DNA from: an uncultured Sphingobacteriales bacterium
GTDB taxonomy: Bacteria > Bacteroidota > Bacteroidia > Chitinophagales > Chitinophagaceae
Direction of reading: 5' to 3'
Assembly (NCBI GenBank): GCA_937991535.1
Contig: CALKHN010000003.1
Coordinates: 97,795 to 161,794 of the forward strand
DNA length: 64,000 bases
How positions within the stretch are numbered: position 1 is the first letter of the stretch; the number at the start of each line of letters is the position of its first letter. Made by a program: the position numbers and the translations under genes. Shown here piece after piece: positions 47,225 to 56,061 of the stretch. The notes under the pieces are model-generated. The model saw nothing but the letters and a program-made list of their open reading frames with translations. It did not search any database and had not been told where the DNA came from.

Positions 47225-47620
47225 ATGGAAAAGAAAGGCGTTAACCATCCCCACAGAGATCCTTCATTTGTTACCGGCGCATACTCAGATGCAGTGTTAT
47301 CAGGCGGTTTTTTATTCGTTAGCGGGCAGGCTTCGGTTGATTTCAAAACTTCAAAGTTTGTATTGGGAACAATTGAAGAGGAGACACGGCGCACTCTTGA
47401 TAATATCAAAGCTATTGTTGAAGCCGCCGGAGCTACGATGGAAGATATCGTGAAGTGCACGGTGCATTTAAGCGACATCGGCGAATTTGATCGCTACAAT
47501 AAAATATATGCTGCTTATTTTCCGGGCATAAAGCCCGCCAGAACCACTGTTCAGTCCGTTTTGGCCGAAGGCATAAAAGTGGAAATTGATTGTATTGCCA
47601 GCGTATCCACCCAAGCGTAA
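47225..47620 (+). CDS. RidA-family enamine/imine deaminase
   Basis: 131 residues from ATG 47225; the frame extends to a TTG at 47180, but the family begins near here. Motifs: GAYSDAVLSGGFLFVSGQ, the conserved Arg in KPARTTVQ and Glu in IKVEIDCIA. RidA proteins hydrolyse reactive enamines or imines released by PLP enzymes. It is the first gene of a tightly packed cluster that includes a class III aminotransferase, which suggests it clears or advances an imine intermediate of that pathway. Confidence 0.95.
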   Translation: MEKKGVNHPHRDPSFVTGAYSDAVLSGGFLFVSGQASVDFKTSKFVLGTIEEETRRTLDNIKAIVEAAGATMEDIVKCTVHLSDIGEFDRYNKIYAAYFPGIKPARTTVQSVLAEGIKVEIDCIASVSTQA

Positions 47621-47624
47621 CTTA

Positions 47625-48596
47625 ATGACAAGTATTAAAGACACCAATATAGGCATTGTGGGGGTTGGTTTAATGGGAAGCAGCATTGTGGCTTCTCTTC
47701 TGGCCGCCGGGCATAAGGTTAAAGCTATCGCTCCGCTTTCGGGAGAGCAGGAACTGGCGGCAGTACGCGTTAAAGAGCAGCTCCTCCTTTGTGAAAAAGG
47801 AGCGCTGTTAACAAAACCTGTATCCTTTTATTTATCTTCTTTAACGATTTCAGAAGATTATAATACGTTACAGGATTGCCGCCTGGTAGTGGAATGCATC
47901 ATTGAAGATATTGAGATTAAAGAAGCGGTTTTCAAAAAAATTGCAGCCAATGTTCACAGGGATACTATTTTAGCGAGCAATACGTCTGCCATACCGATCA
48001 GTATATTGCAGGAATTTATTCCTAATCCTGAAAGGTTCATTGGCATTCACTGGGCTGAGCCGGCTTTTGCCACGCGGTTTCTTGAAATCATCTGCGGTGA
48101 AAAAACTGCTCCCCAAACGGCTGATTGGGTATTTGAACTGGCACATCAATGGGGAAAGGAACCTACTTTGCTCAGAAAGGATATCAGGGGATTTATTACC
48201 AACCGCCTGATGTATTCGGTATACAGGGAAGCGCTAACGCTGATAGAGAGCGGGCATGCAACAATTGAAGATGCCGATAAAGCTTTCCGGTATGACGCCG
48301 GCTCCTGGATAACGCTGATGGGTATCTTCAGACGGATGGATTTTACAGGTCTGCAGGATTTTCCGGTAATATTCAACACTTTATTTCCGGGCTTGAGCAA
48401 TACCGGCGAAGTGCCTGCCATTGTGCGGGAATTGATGGATCTGGATGCAAGAGGTACTCAGAACTGTAAAGGCTTTTACCCTTACACCGAAGAAGAAGCC
48501 GGAAACTGGAATAAGGCTTTTGAAGCTTTTAACCAGGACATATACCGGCTTGCGGCGCTATACCCGGCTGAAGTAATTAGTCCTGTATTGAAGTAG
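47625..48596 (+). CDS. 3-hydroxyacyl-CoA-dehydrogenase-like NAD(P) oxidoreductase
   Basis: 323 residues from ATG 47625, 4 bases after the RidA stop. The Rossmann motif is GIVGVGLMGSS at about 10-20. The catalytic set of the family is kept: Ser and Asn in ASNTSAIP, His142 in GIHWAEPA, Glu in RFLEII, and Asn in GFITNRL. No separate CoA-binding evidence exists; beta-hydroxyacid, L-gulonate or carnitine-type substrates are equally possible. A diverged copy with lost residues lies two genes downstream (50003-50962). Confidence 0.9.
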   Translation: MTSIKDTNIGIVGVGLMGSSIVASLLAAGHKVKAIAPLSGEQELAAVRVKEQLLLCEKGALLTKPVSFYLSSLTISEDYNTLQDCRLVVECIIEDIEIKEAVFKKIAANVHRDTILASNTSAIPISILQEFIPNPERFIGIHWAEPAFATRFLEIICGEKTAPQTADWVFELAHQWGKEPTLLRKDIRGFITNRLMYSVYREALTLIESGHATIEDADKAFRYDAGSWITLMGIFRRMDFTGLQDFPVIFNTLFPGLSNTGEVPAIVRELMDLDARGTQNCKGFYPYTEEEAGNWNKAFEAFNQDIYRLAALYPAEVISPVLK

Positions 48597-48658
48597 TGCG
48601 GTTGGTACCCAACGAAGGAGGGTCAGACGGCACGATAAACACTGGAGATTTAAAGCAA

Positions 48659-49972
48659 ATGGAAAACAATAAATACACACAATCTGCGAAGTTGCTTGAA
48701 AGGGCAAAGAAAGTAATGGCCGGCGGTGTTTCTTCTGAATTCAGGAAATACAATCATCCTCATGCCATTTTTTATACGCACGGCAAGGGAAGCCGGGTAT
48801 ATGATGTGGACGGCAATGTTTATCTCGATTTTACACTCAGTCAGGGACCATTGATCCTGGGTCATTCCCATCCGCATGTATTGAAAGCTGTAAATGAATA
48901 TTCCCAACACGGACAATTATTTGCGGGCCAGCATATTAAAGAAATAGAACTGGCGGAAACCATCAGCCGTTTAATTCCTTCTGCGGAACTGATGCGTTTT
49001 TGCTTAGATGGGTCGGAAGCTGTTCAAACCGCCTTAAGAGTGGCAAGAGCCAAAACAGGAAGGAAAAAATTTTTACGTTTTGAAGGACATTATCATGGTT
49101 GGCTCGACAATATGTGCTGGGGCATTTCAGCGCCTTCTGCAATGGCGTTGGGTAGCAGGAAGCAGCCGGAAGTATTTCCATGGACAGCAGGTTTACCGGA
49201 TCAGGTAAGAGACGAGTTCATTATAGCGCCATGGAATGATATGGAAACGCTTAAGGAAATAATAGGAGAGCATCATACCGAAATAGCCGCTATTATTACG
49301 GAACCCGTGATGTGTAATAACGGCTGTGTTCTTCCGGCAGATGGATTTTTGCCGGGCCTTCGGAAAATATGCGATCAATACGGAATGGCTTTGATTTTTG
49401 ATGAGGTGATCACCGGCTTCCGGTTAGGTCTCGGGGGCGCCCAGCAATATTTTAATGTTAGTCCTGATCTTTCCATTTTTGCTAAAGCTATCGGTAGCGG
49501 ATACCCTATAAGTGTGGTGGCAGGAAAGAAAGCATGGATGCATTTGATTGAAGAAGGTAAGGTAATTCATGCGGGAACAATGAATGCGGGTAATCCTACA
49601 GTTGCCGCGGCGCTGGCCACCATCGAAGTGCTGGAGAAAGAAAATCCATATCCCCGGATATTTCAATATGGAAAAAAATTAATGGAAGGGTTACGTGAAG
49701 CGGCGTTCCGTTACAATCATCACCTGGTTGTTCAGGGACCCGGCCCCATGTTTCATATTGCTTTTACAAGCAAAACCGAAATAAAGGATTACCGGGATAC
49801 GCTGGACTTAGATCGTGATAAGCTGGGAAAATTCATTGCCGGCATGCACGACAGGGGTATAAGAATTATCGGAAGAGGGTTATGGTATATCAGCGCGGCG
49901 CATACAGCTGAAGATATAGATCATGCGGCACATACCGCTGCCGGGGTGTTGAGCAATATACAACCGGCATAA
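48659..49972 (+). CDS. Class III PLP aminotransferase (glutamate-1-semialdehyde aminomutase-like)
   Basis: 437 residues from ATG 48659; the frame also opens at a GTG overlapping the upstream stop. The PLP-binding Lys276 is in IFAKAIGSGYP, with the upstream Asp in IFDEVITGFR and the phosphate-binding stretch CLDGSEAVQTAL. The HYHGWLDN and IHAGTMNAGNP motifs are as in the glutamate-1-semialdehyde aminomutase branch, but the gene is not near haem genes. It probably moves an amino group onto an oxo acid or aldehyde made by the adjacent dehydrogenase. Confidence 0.92.
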   Translation: MENNKYTQSAKLLERAKKVMAGGVSSEFRKYNHPHAIFYTHGKGSRVYDVDGNVYLDFTLSQGPLILGHSHPHVLKAVNEYSQHGQLFAGQHIKEIELAETISRLIPSAELMRFCLDGSEAVQTALRVARAKTGRKKFLRFEGHYHGWLDNMCWGISAPSAMALGSRKQPEVFPWTAGLPDQVRDEFIIAPWNDMETLKEIIGEHHTEIAAIITEPVMCNNGCVLPADGFLPGLRKICDQYGMALIFDEVITGFRLGLGGAQQYFNVSPDLSIFAKAIGSGYPISVVAGKKAWMHLIEEGKVIHAGTMNAGNPTVAAALATIEVLEKENPYPRIFQYGKKLMEGLREAAFRYNHHLVVQGPGPMFHIAFTSKTEIKDYRDTLDLDRDKLGKFIAGMHDRGIRIIGRGLWYISAAHTAEDIDHAAHTAAGVLSNIQPA

Positions 49973-50002
49973 TTGGCATTACTTATGCCCAAATAAAAAA
50001 GA

Positions 50003-50962
50003 ATGGCATTAAACGGCACTAAAAAAGAAACGGTATTAATAACGGGAGAGGGGCGATTGGCCTATAGTATTGCTGTTTGTTTCTTGCAGTCAGGGTATCC
50101 GGTGGTACTGCGAACGGAAAATATGGCTGAAGCTAAAAAAAATATTGCAACGCATTATGCCGACTTACTTCGGTTTACCGGTGAAGCATTTAACAGAAAA
50201 CACCTGGAAGTTACCAGTACGCTGGATGCCGGTGTGAACTACCAATTGGTTGTGGCAGTTACAGGCGAAGACATTCACGGTAAAAAATTGCTGCTAAGAG
50301 AATTGGAGAAAAAAGTGCCTGCAGGTGCAGTTATCGCTGTCAATACGGAAAGTATTCCCTTGTGCGTTTTGCACGACGGCACAACGCATCCGGAACGCAT
50401 TATAGGACTCAACTGGACAGAACCTGCGCATACCACCTGGTTTATGGAGATCATAGCCAATGCTAAGAATGACAGGACCCTGGTTAAGCATCTGGCCAAC
50501 GAGGCCAAAACATACTGGGGTAAAGATCCTTATATTATTTCAGGCGATCTTGGAATCCGTGCTAAAATGATGGCTGCCATGACAAGGGAAGCTTTTTACC
50601 TGGTAGAGCATGGCTATGCATCTGTGGAAGATATAGACAGGGCATGCAGAAATGATCCAGGGTATTATTTGCCTTTTGCGGGAAATTTCAGGTATATTGA
50701 TTTGATGGGCGGCGCCGGCGCTTACGGACGGGTGATGAAAGACCTGAATCCTGAGTTGTCGAAATCTATAAAAATCCCTGATTTTTTTATAAACGCCGCT
50801 CAACAATGCGGTGCGCCTGCTGAAAATAGTAAGGGGCTATATGAATACGAGGAAGGTGATACGGAAAAATGGGAAGCAACCTTTCGTGAATTCAGTTACC
50901 GGATAAAACAGATTATTGATAAATATCCTTTTGCTTATTTAGAAGAGGGATCGTCTGAATAA
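50003..50962 (+). CDS. Diverged 3-hydroxyacyl-CoA-dehydrogenase-like protein, catalytic residues lost
   Basis: 319 residues with the same fold pattern as the gene at 47625, but the active site has changed. The nucleotide motif is GEGRLA. The SNTS motif is VNTES, the catalytic His is Asn137 (GLNWTEPA), and the conserved Asn of GFITNRL is replaced in GIRAKMM. The Glu in MEII is kept. The frame is intact and the downstream C-terminal domain is well preserved (EAFYLVEHGYASVEDIDRA), so it is not a decayed gene. It may bind the substrate or pair with the active copy rather than catalyse oxidation. Confidence 0.85.
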   Translation: MALNGTKKETVLITGEGRLAYSIAVCFLQSGYPVVLRTENMAEAKKNIATHYADLLRFTGEAFNRKHLEVTSTLDAGVNYQLVVAVTGEDIHGKKLLLRELEKKVPAGAVIAVNTESIPLCVLHDGTTHPERIIGLNWTEPAHTTWFMEIIANAKNDRTLVKHLANEAKTYWGKDPYIISGDLGIRAKMMAAMTREAFYLVEHGYASVEDIDRACRNDPGYYLPFAGNFRYIDLMGGAGAYGRVMKDLNPELSKSIKIPDFFINAAQQCGAPAENSKGLYEYEEGDTEKWEATFREFSYRIKQIIDKYPFAYLEEGSSE

Positions 50963-50998
50963 AAGGCGATATTACATTTATACCTATCAGTTTAATGT

Positions 50999-52099
50999 AT
51001 GGCTAAGCGATTTATTATTGATGCTCATCTTGATCTTGCCATGAATGCAATGGAATGGAATCGCGATCTTACACTTCCATTGGAAGAGATAAGGCTGAGA
51101 GAGATGAATTTAAAAGATAAGAACGACAGGGGAAGGGGCACGGTATGTTTGCCCGAACTGCGTAAGGGGGGGATCGGATTGGTAGTGGCTACCCAATTGT
51201 CGCGGGTAAACGCTGCAGGAAGTGCATTGCCGGGCTCAAGCTGGTATTCGCCACAGCAGGCCTGGGCGATGACGCAGGCACAGCTTGCCTGGTACAGAGA
51301 GATGGAAACTTTGGGAGAAATGGTACAGATCATTAACCTGCAGCAATTAGATGAGCACCTTGAGTTGTGGAACGATGAAACAATCGTGGAAACCGAAAAG
51401 CCTGTCGGCTATATCCTGAGCCTGGAAGGTGCAGATTCTTTAGTGAATATTTCCTACCTGCACAAGGCATACGCTTATGGCTTACGTGCAGTAGGTCCAG
51501 CTCATTTCGGACATGGACGATATGCTCCCGGAACTAAAATGGAAGGACTTTTGACACCGCAGGGCGTGGAGTTGGTAAAAGAGATGGATAAGCTCGGAAT
51601 GATCTTAGACGTTACTCATTTAACAGACGGCGGCTTTAAGCAGATAATGGATTTATACAACGGGCCCGTGTGGGCGAGCCATCACAATGTAAGAACCATC
51701 GTGCCTGTGCAAAGGCAGCTTACCGACGAGCAGATCAGGTTGCTGATCGAAAGAGACGCGGTAATAGGCGGCATGCTGGACTGCTGGGCGATGGACAGCC
51801 GGTTTATTGATATGGTATCCGATCCCTGGCAACTGAACATCCGTCTTGAAAACCTGGTGGACCATTGGGATCATATCTGCCAGATAGCAGGGAACAGCAG
51901 GCATGTGGCTTTCGGTACCGACTTAGATGGAAATTTCGGAACGGAGCAGTCGCCCTGGGATATGAACTCCATTGCTGACCTTCAAAAATATGAAGCCATT
52001 CTTTCCGCGCGTGGGTATAAAACGGAAGACATTGACAACATATTTCACAAAAACTGGCTAAGGTTTTTACGGAAGGCGTGGGGGAATGTAAGATGGTAA
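50999..52099 (+). CDS. M19 (renal/membrane-type) dipeptidase
   Basis: 366 residues, no signal peptide. Zinc-site motifs of peptidase M19 are present: DAHLDLAMN (His-x-Asp), SLEGADSL (Glu), DVTHLTDGG and ASHHNVR (His residues) and FGTDLDGNFG (Asp). Such enzymes cleave dipeptides, often with a D-residue or dehydro residue at the C-terminal position. It lies 36 bases after the preceding gene. The last codons (Val-Arg-Trp-stop) are themselves the first unit of the octamer array at 52087. Confidence 0.93.
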   Translation: MAKRFIIDAHLDLAMNAMEWNRDLTLPLEEIRLREMNLKDKNDRGRGTVCLPELRKGGIGLVVATQLSRVNAAGSALPGSSWYSPQQAWAMTQAQLAWYREMETLGEMVQIINLQQLDEHLELWNDETIVETEKPVGYILSLEGADSLVNISYLHKAYAYGLRAVGPAHFGHGRYAPGTKMEGLLTPQGVELVKEMDKLGMILDVTHLTDGGFKQIMDLYNGPVWASHHNVRTIVPVQRQLTDEQIRLLIERDAVIGGMLDCWAMDSRFIDMVSDPWQLNIRLENLVDHWDHICQIAGNSRHVAFGTDLDGNFGTEQSPWDMNSIADLQKYEAILSARGYKTEDIDNIFHKNWLRFLRKAWGNVRW

Positions 52100-52285
52100 A
52101 ATGATAAGACGGGTAAGACGGGTAAGATGGTAAAATGGTAAGATGGTAAGATGGGTAAGATGGTAAAATGGTAAGACGCGTAAGATGGCAGAAGCTTTCT
52201 TACACTCTTCTCTCTTAGACTCTTACTTTCTTACGGTCTTACGGTCTTACGGTCTTGCTCTCTTACGGTCTTACACTCTTGTACC
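52087..52285. repeat. Octamer array A (GTAAGATG type, with inverted second half)
   Basis: About 12 copies of GTAAGATG and close variants (GTAAAATG, GTAAGACG) run to about 52188. Around an AAGCTT centre (52192-52197) the array switches to the complementary strand as CTTACGGT, CTTACTTT and CTTACACT units to about 52285. The array begins inside the dipeptidase gene, whose last codons GTA-AGA-TGG-TAA are the first unit. Compare array B at 53665-53951. No promoter or gene is visible within it. Confidence 0.85.
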
Positions 52286-52312
52286 TTTATAGTTTTAAAT
52301 CTCAAATCTCAA

Positions 52313-53677
52313 ATGAATAATTTTTCCGCCGGCGCCGCGCAGGTTGACATCACCCCCCCGCTGGGTACCATCATCAACGGTGAGTTCGTGGCTTTTTACG
52401 CCCATACCATTCATGATCCTTTGTACTCAAAAGCATTGGTCTTACGCAATGATATAACTACTGTTGCTATCGTTATAGTGGATATCTGCGCCATGGAAAA
52501 AGCGTTTATCGAAGAAGTAAAAAAAGAAATCCACAGCCAGGCAGGGATTCCTGCAGATCACATTTTAATAGCGGCTACCCATACTCATTTTGCGGGCTCA
52601 ATAGTTGATTTACTGGGTGGCCCCTGCGATTTGGGATATAGAAAAGGTTTGGTTGCTAAAATTGTTCAGTCTGTAAAAGATGCTTTGGCAAAACTGCAGC
52701 CTGCAAAACTGGGTTATGCATCTGTTGCTGTTCCTGAGCATGTGGTATGCAGACGATATTATATGAAACCTGGGTATGAGGCGAGAAATCCCGTTACTAA
52801 CGGATGGGATATAATAAAAACAAATCCTGCAGGAGGTGAAGCGTATATAGATAAAAGAGCATCGGCTGTTGATCCTGAACTGAGTGCCGTTGCCATTCAA
52901 TCTATAGAGGGTGAATGGATCAGCCTGCTGGCCAATTATTCCATGCATTATGTTGGCGACTGTGCCAACGGAACGGTAACTGCAGATTATTTTGGCGTAT
53001 TTGCAAGACACATTAGTACAATGCTTAAGGCTAATGAGCATTTTGTTGCCATGCTCAGCAACGGTACCAGCGGTGAGGCAAACATCTGGGATTTTCTTCA
53101 GCCTGATCGTTATCCAAAAGGCGAACATGAAAAGAAGGAACTGATCGGTAAGGACCTTTCGGCAAAATTGAGTGAAGCAATAAAAAACATACAGTGGCAG
53201 GCCAATCCTGTAATCTCCGCAGTTTTTAAAGAAGTAACACTGGGCGTTCGCAAGCCATCCGCTGCAGAAGTGGAAGCGGCAAAAAAAATAGTAGCACAAA
53301 CAGACTACCGTTTAATAGACCCTGCAGTTCCGGAAGCTATGGCAAAAATATACGCGAGGGAACAGGTACTGCTGAATGAATATCCCGATACGATTGAATT
53401 TCCTGTACAGGCATTAAAGATCGGCGATATTGCTATTGGCGGGCTGGGCGGAGAGTTTTTTGCGGAAACAGGACTTGCATTGAAACAACAAATCAATACC
53501 CGTAAATATTTCACCATCACTATGGCCAATGGATATATCGGTTATGTTCCGCCCGCACATGAAATAGAAAAAGGCGGCTATGAAACATGGAGATGCAGAA
53601 GCAGTCATGTGAAAGAAGATGGAGAAGGAATAGTGAGAAATGCATTATATAAAATGGTGAAGACCGTAAGAGAGTAA
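52313..53677 (+). CDS. Neutral/alkaline ceramidase-like hydrolase
   Basis: 454 residues with no clear signal peptide. The N-terminus has the domain signature GAAQVDITPPLGTIING and LVLRND, and the metal-binding HTHFAGS follows near 83-89. NGTSGEANIWDF and the C-terminal GGEFFAETGLALK also fit. Known members of the family cut ceramide amide bonds, but many bacterial homologues of this length have unknown substrates. The gene lies between two octamer arrays and shares the orientation of the cluster. Its last codons (Val-Arg-Glu-stop) are the first units of array B. Confidence 0.85.
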   Translation: MNNFSAGAAQVDITPPLGTIINGEFVAFYAHTIHDPLYSKALVLRNDITTVAIVIVDICAMEKAFIEEVKKEIHSQAGIPADHILIAATHTHFAGSIVDLLGGPCDLGYRKGLVAKIVQSVKDALAKLQPAKLGYASVAVPEHVVCRRYYMKPGYEARNPVTNGWDIIKTNPAGGEAYIDKRASAVDPELSAVAIQSIEGEWISLLANYSMHYVGDCANGTVTADYFGVFARHISTMLKANEHFVAMLSNGTSGEANIWDFLQPDRYPKGEHEKKELIGKDLSAKLSEAIKNIQWQANPVISAVFKEVTLGVRKPSAAEVEAAKKIVAQTDYRLIDPAVPEAMAKIYAREQVLLNEYPDTIEFPVQALKIGDIAIGGLGGEFFAETGLALKQQINTRKYFTITMANGYIGYVPPAHEIEKGGYETWRCRSSHVKEDGEGIVRNALYKMVKTVRE

Positions 53678-53951
53678 GAGAGTAAGAAAGTAAGAAAGTA
53701 AGAAAGTAAGAGAGTAAGAGAGTAAGAAAGTAAGAGAGTAAGAAAGTAAGAGAGTAAGAAAGTAAGAGAGTAAGACCGTAAGAGAGTAAGACCGTAAGAG
53801 AGCAAGACCGTAAGAAAGTAAGAGGTCAAGGGAGGGGAGTAAGCTTTTTCTTACCATCTTGCTATCTTACCATTTTACCTATCTTACCATTTTACCTGTC
53901 TTACCATCTTACCTGTCTTGCTGTCTTACCATCTTGCTATCCTGCCATCTA
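53665..53951. repeat. Octamer array B (GTAAGARA type, with inverted second half)
   Basis: About 20 units of 8 bases (GTAAGAGA, GTAAGAAA, and GTAAGACC) run from the end of the ceramidase-like gene to about 53826. After a GGGAGGGG stretch and AAGCTTTTTC (53841-53850), the strand switches to CTTACCAT, CTTGCTAT and TTTACCT units to about 53951. The first half of B is complementary to the second half of array A, and the second half of B to the first half of A. Reverse-strand open frames within it are artefacts of the repeat. Confidence 0.88.
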
Positions 53952-53991
53952 TATTCAGGGTTAAATAAATTGCGAAACCAATAGTCAAGAA

Positions 53992-55623
53992 ATGATGAAA
54001 TTGCTGTACAGCCTTGCATTTTGCTGGCTGGTTATTTTAACAGGTTGTGATCAGGGTATTGAGCCGGTTATTGTAAAACATCGGTTGATCTATAACAACG
54101 ACGGTACAGAAATCCTGGGCAATAACTGGTTTGGAAAACGGCCGCTCACCCTGTCGGATGTTAACCAATACGTGGATATGATTGCCGGCTCACAGGTTAC
54201 TACTTTTATGATATGTTCGGGTAGCGACTTTTTTTATTATCGCTCAAAATTCGGCAATATTATCGGTGATGATAAGAACGGTGAGCTAAATTGTGGCGGC
54301 AATATTGAATACCACCGACTCCTGAATCGTTTATATCAGAATGCAGTGTTGCTGGAGAAAGAGGCCGGAACAGATATTGTTGAAGCTACTTTGAAAAGAG
54401 CAAAGGAAAAAAAGCTGGAAGCTTTCATCACCTATCGGATGAACGATCTGCACTTTGCAGATACGGCTACCAATTGTCCCATACAATACAGTGCTTTTTG
54501 GATTGCCCATCCGCAATACTGGACCAATGATACTACACTAACCGGTTGGAACAGCTCCCGTGCCCTGGATTTTGCCCACAAGGAGGTAAGAGACCATAAA
54601 CTCGGCATCATCAGGGAGCAGCTTGAAAAATATGGCGCGCTGATCGACGGTTATGAACTCGACTTTATGCGTTTCATCGTGTATTTTAAAAAGAATGAGG
54701 CACGGCAAAATGCACACCTTATTACCGGCATGATGCAATCTGTAAAGCGTATGACAGACTCGATCGGGCAACTTCATAACAAAAAAATTTTGCTTACCGC
54801 ACGCGTGCCCGCAACGCTTGCAAACTGCGGGGAAAAGGGACTGGATGTGAAGGAGTGGGTAAAACAGGGGCTGGTTGATTTTTTAACCATGGGGATTCAC
54901 TGGTTGGGTGAGCCTGCCATGCCGGTAGCGGAATTTAAAAAGCAATTGGATTTTGAAATTCCGGTTTATGCTTCACTTGATGATGGTACCTACAATCCCC
55001 GTGAAGGTTATTCACATGGAATGTACAGGGGCATGGCATCTCATGCTATGGCACAGGGTGCAGATGGAGCATATCTCTTCAATTATTTTTTTACTGCGTA
55101 CAATGAAGCGGGGCAAAAACTGCAACCGGAAGAAGGTACTGTAGTATGCCGTACCATAGCACCGGAACTATTGCAGGAGCTTGGATCGCTGGAAACCCTG
55201 AAAAAAAGAAACAAAGTTTACATGCTTTCGGATGGTGCCACTTCTTACAGTTTAACACCGAACAGCCCTTTACCGCTGGATCTTCGCGGGAATACAGAAG
55301 CCGCTGTTTTTGTAGGAGATGATGTAGCTGCAGATAAGCCAGAAGAAATCATCTTGTTTATACGCACAAATACCGCAGATTCGTTTTCTGTTTTAATAAA
55401 TGGCCACACGCTAAAACAAACAAATGCTGAATACCCAAAAAGATATGACAAGCTGCGCGGTATAAAGGGTAGTCAAAAAGTTACGGCTTTTATTGTGCCG
55501 CCAAATGATCTGTCGCAAGGAAAAAATCAACTGACTTTTTCCGCTGAAGGGGGTTCCGTAATTGTACAGCGCATTGAACTGGTTTTAAAATATGGCGATG
55601 TGGAACGGCATGGCTATTTTTAG
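53992..55623 (+). CDS. GHL10/glycosidase-like lipoprotein
   Basis: 543 residues with a lipobox (LTGC, Cys19 or 20 depending on start Met). A TIM-barrel-like region contains the strand DGYELDFMRF near 222-231, which resembles the DGIHLDFIRF motif of family-10-like hydrolases, and NYFFTAYNE near 365. A C-terminal beta domain (about 400-535) follows. It is the last gene of the metabolic cluster and lies after array B. A glycan substrate is probable but the family is not certain. Confidence 0.72.
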   Translation: MMKLLYSLAFCWLVILTGCDQGIEPVIVKHRLIYNNDGTEILGNNWFGKRPLTLSDVNQYVDMIAGSQVTTFMICSGSDFFYYRSKFGNIIGDDKNGELNCGGNIEYHRLLNRLYQNAVLLEKEAGTDIVEATLKRAKEKKLEAFITYRMNDLHFADTATNCPIQYSAFWIAHPQYWTNDTTLTGWNSSRALDFAHKEVRDHKLGIIREQLEKYGALIDGYELDFMRFIVYFKKNEARQNAHLITGMMQSVKRMTDSIGQLHNKKILLTARVPATLANCGEKGLDVKEWVKQGLVDFLTMGIHWLGEPAMPVAEFKKQLDFEIPVYASLDDGTYNPREGYSHGMYRGMASHAMAQGADGAYLFNYFFTAYNEAGQKLQPEEGTVVCRTIAPELLQELGSLETLKKRNKVYMLSDGATSYSLTPNSPLPLDLRGNTEAAVFVGDDVAADKPEEIILFIRTNTADSFSVLINGHTLKQTNAEYPKRYDKLRGIKGSQKVTAFIVPPNDLSQGKNQLTFSAEGGSVIVQRIELVLKYGDVERHGYF

Positions 55624-56061
55624 TTTGATACCCGCTTTTTAGGACTTTATTTTATGTACAGGTAATTGTTGCCGACGTTCATGGAATCCGGAGGTTTATT
55701 GCGTTAACCTGCCTGCAAACCGTCTTTTCAAATATCCACCCCACAAAAGATTAATGGACACCCGAACCAACTGCGGAATGCTTGCTTAACTGACTATTTC
55801 TTTTGAGGATATGGCTGTTGCCGCGGCACTGGTTGCTATCAATCTTCACTTCCGGATTTCACTGCGATTTCATATTCTTTTCATCAAAAAATAATATGAT
55901 GTTGTTCTGAAAAATAGTATTAAGAATGTAAATAAAAGTAGCATATTTTGATAAATAGTAAAATTAGATTTGAAACTGGAATTAACCATCCCGCTTGTGT
56001 TATGAATAGAAAACATTTTACAGATCATTCTGATTTCTTTAAACTGCCAAAAACTACGATT
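55624..56061. other. Intergenic region before the second SusC gene, no gene seen
   Basis: About 438 bases with no supported gene. Two in-frame upstream starts for the SusC gene (TTG 55948, ATG 56002) fall in it. A TAGATTTG word at 55965-55972 matches the Bacteroidota -7 consensus, with TTTTG at 55946-55950 as a poor -33 match (14-base gap instead of about 19). I would not call a promoter from this alone. No FecR or sigma gene lies here, unlike at the first locus. Confidence 0.5.

Noticed and set aside
52087..52285. Possible CRISPR array
   Set aside because: The unit is 8 bases with no unique spacers, and no cas genes are near.
53605..53857. Minus-strand open frames made of LLSYSLTFL-type repeats
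   Set aside because: They are translations of the octamer array read in three frames, with no start context and no family resemblance.
55965..55972. Promoter before the second SusC gene
   Set aside because: The -7 word fits, but the spacing to the upstream TTTTG is about 14 bases, so the match is not convincing.
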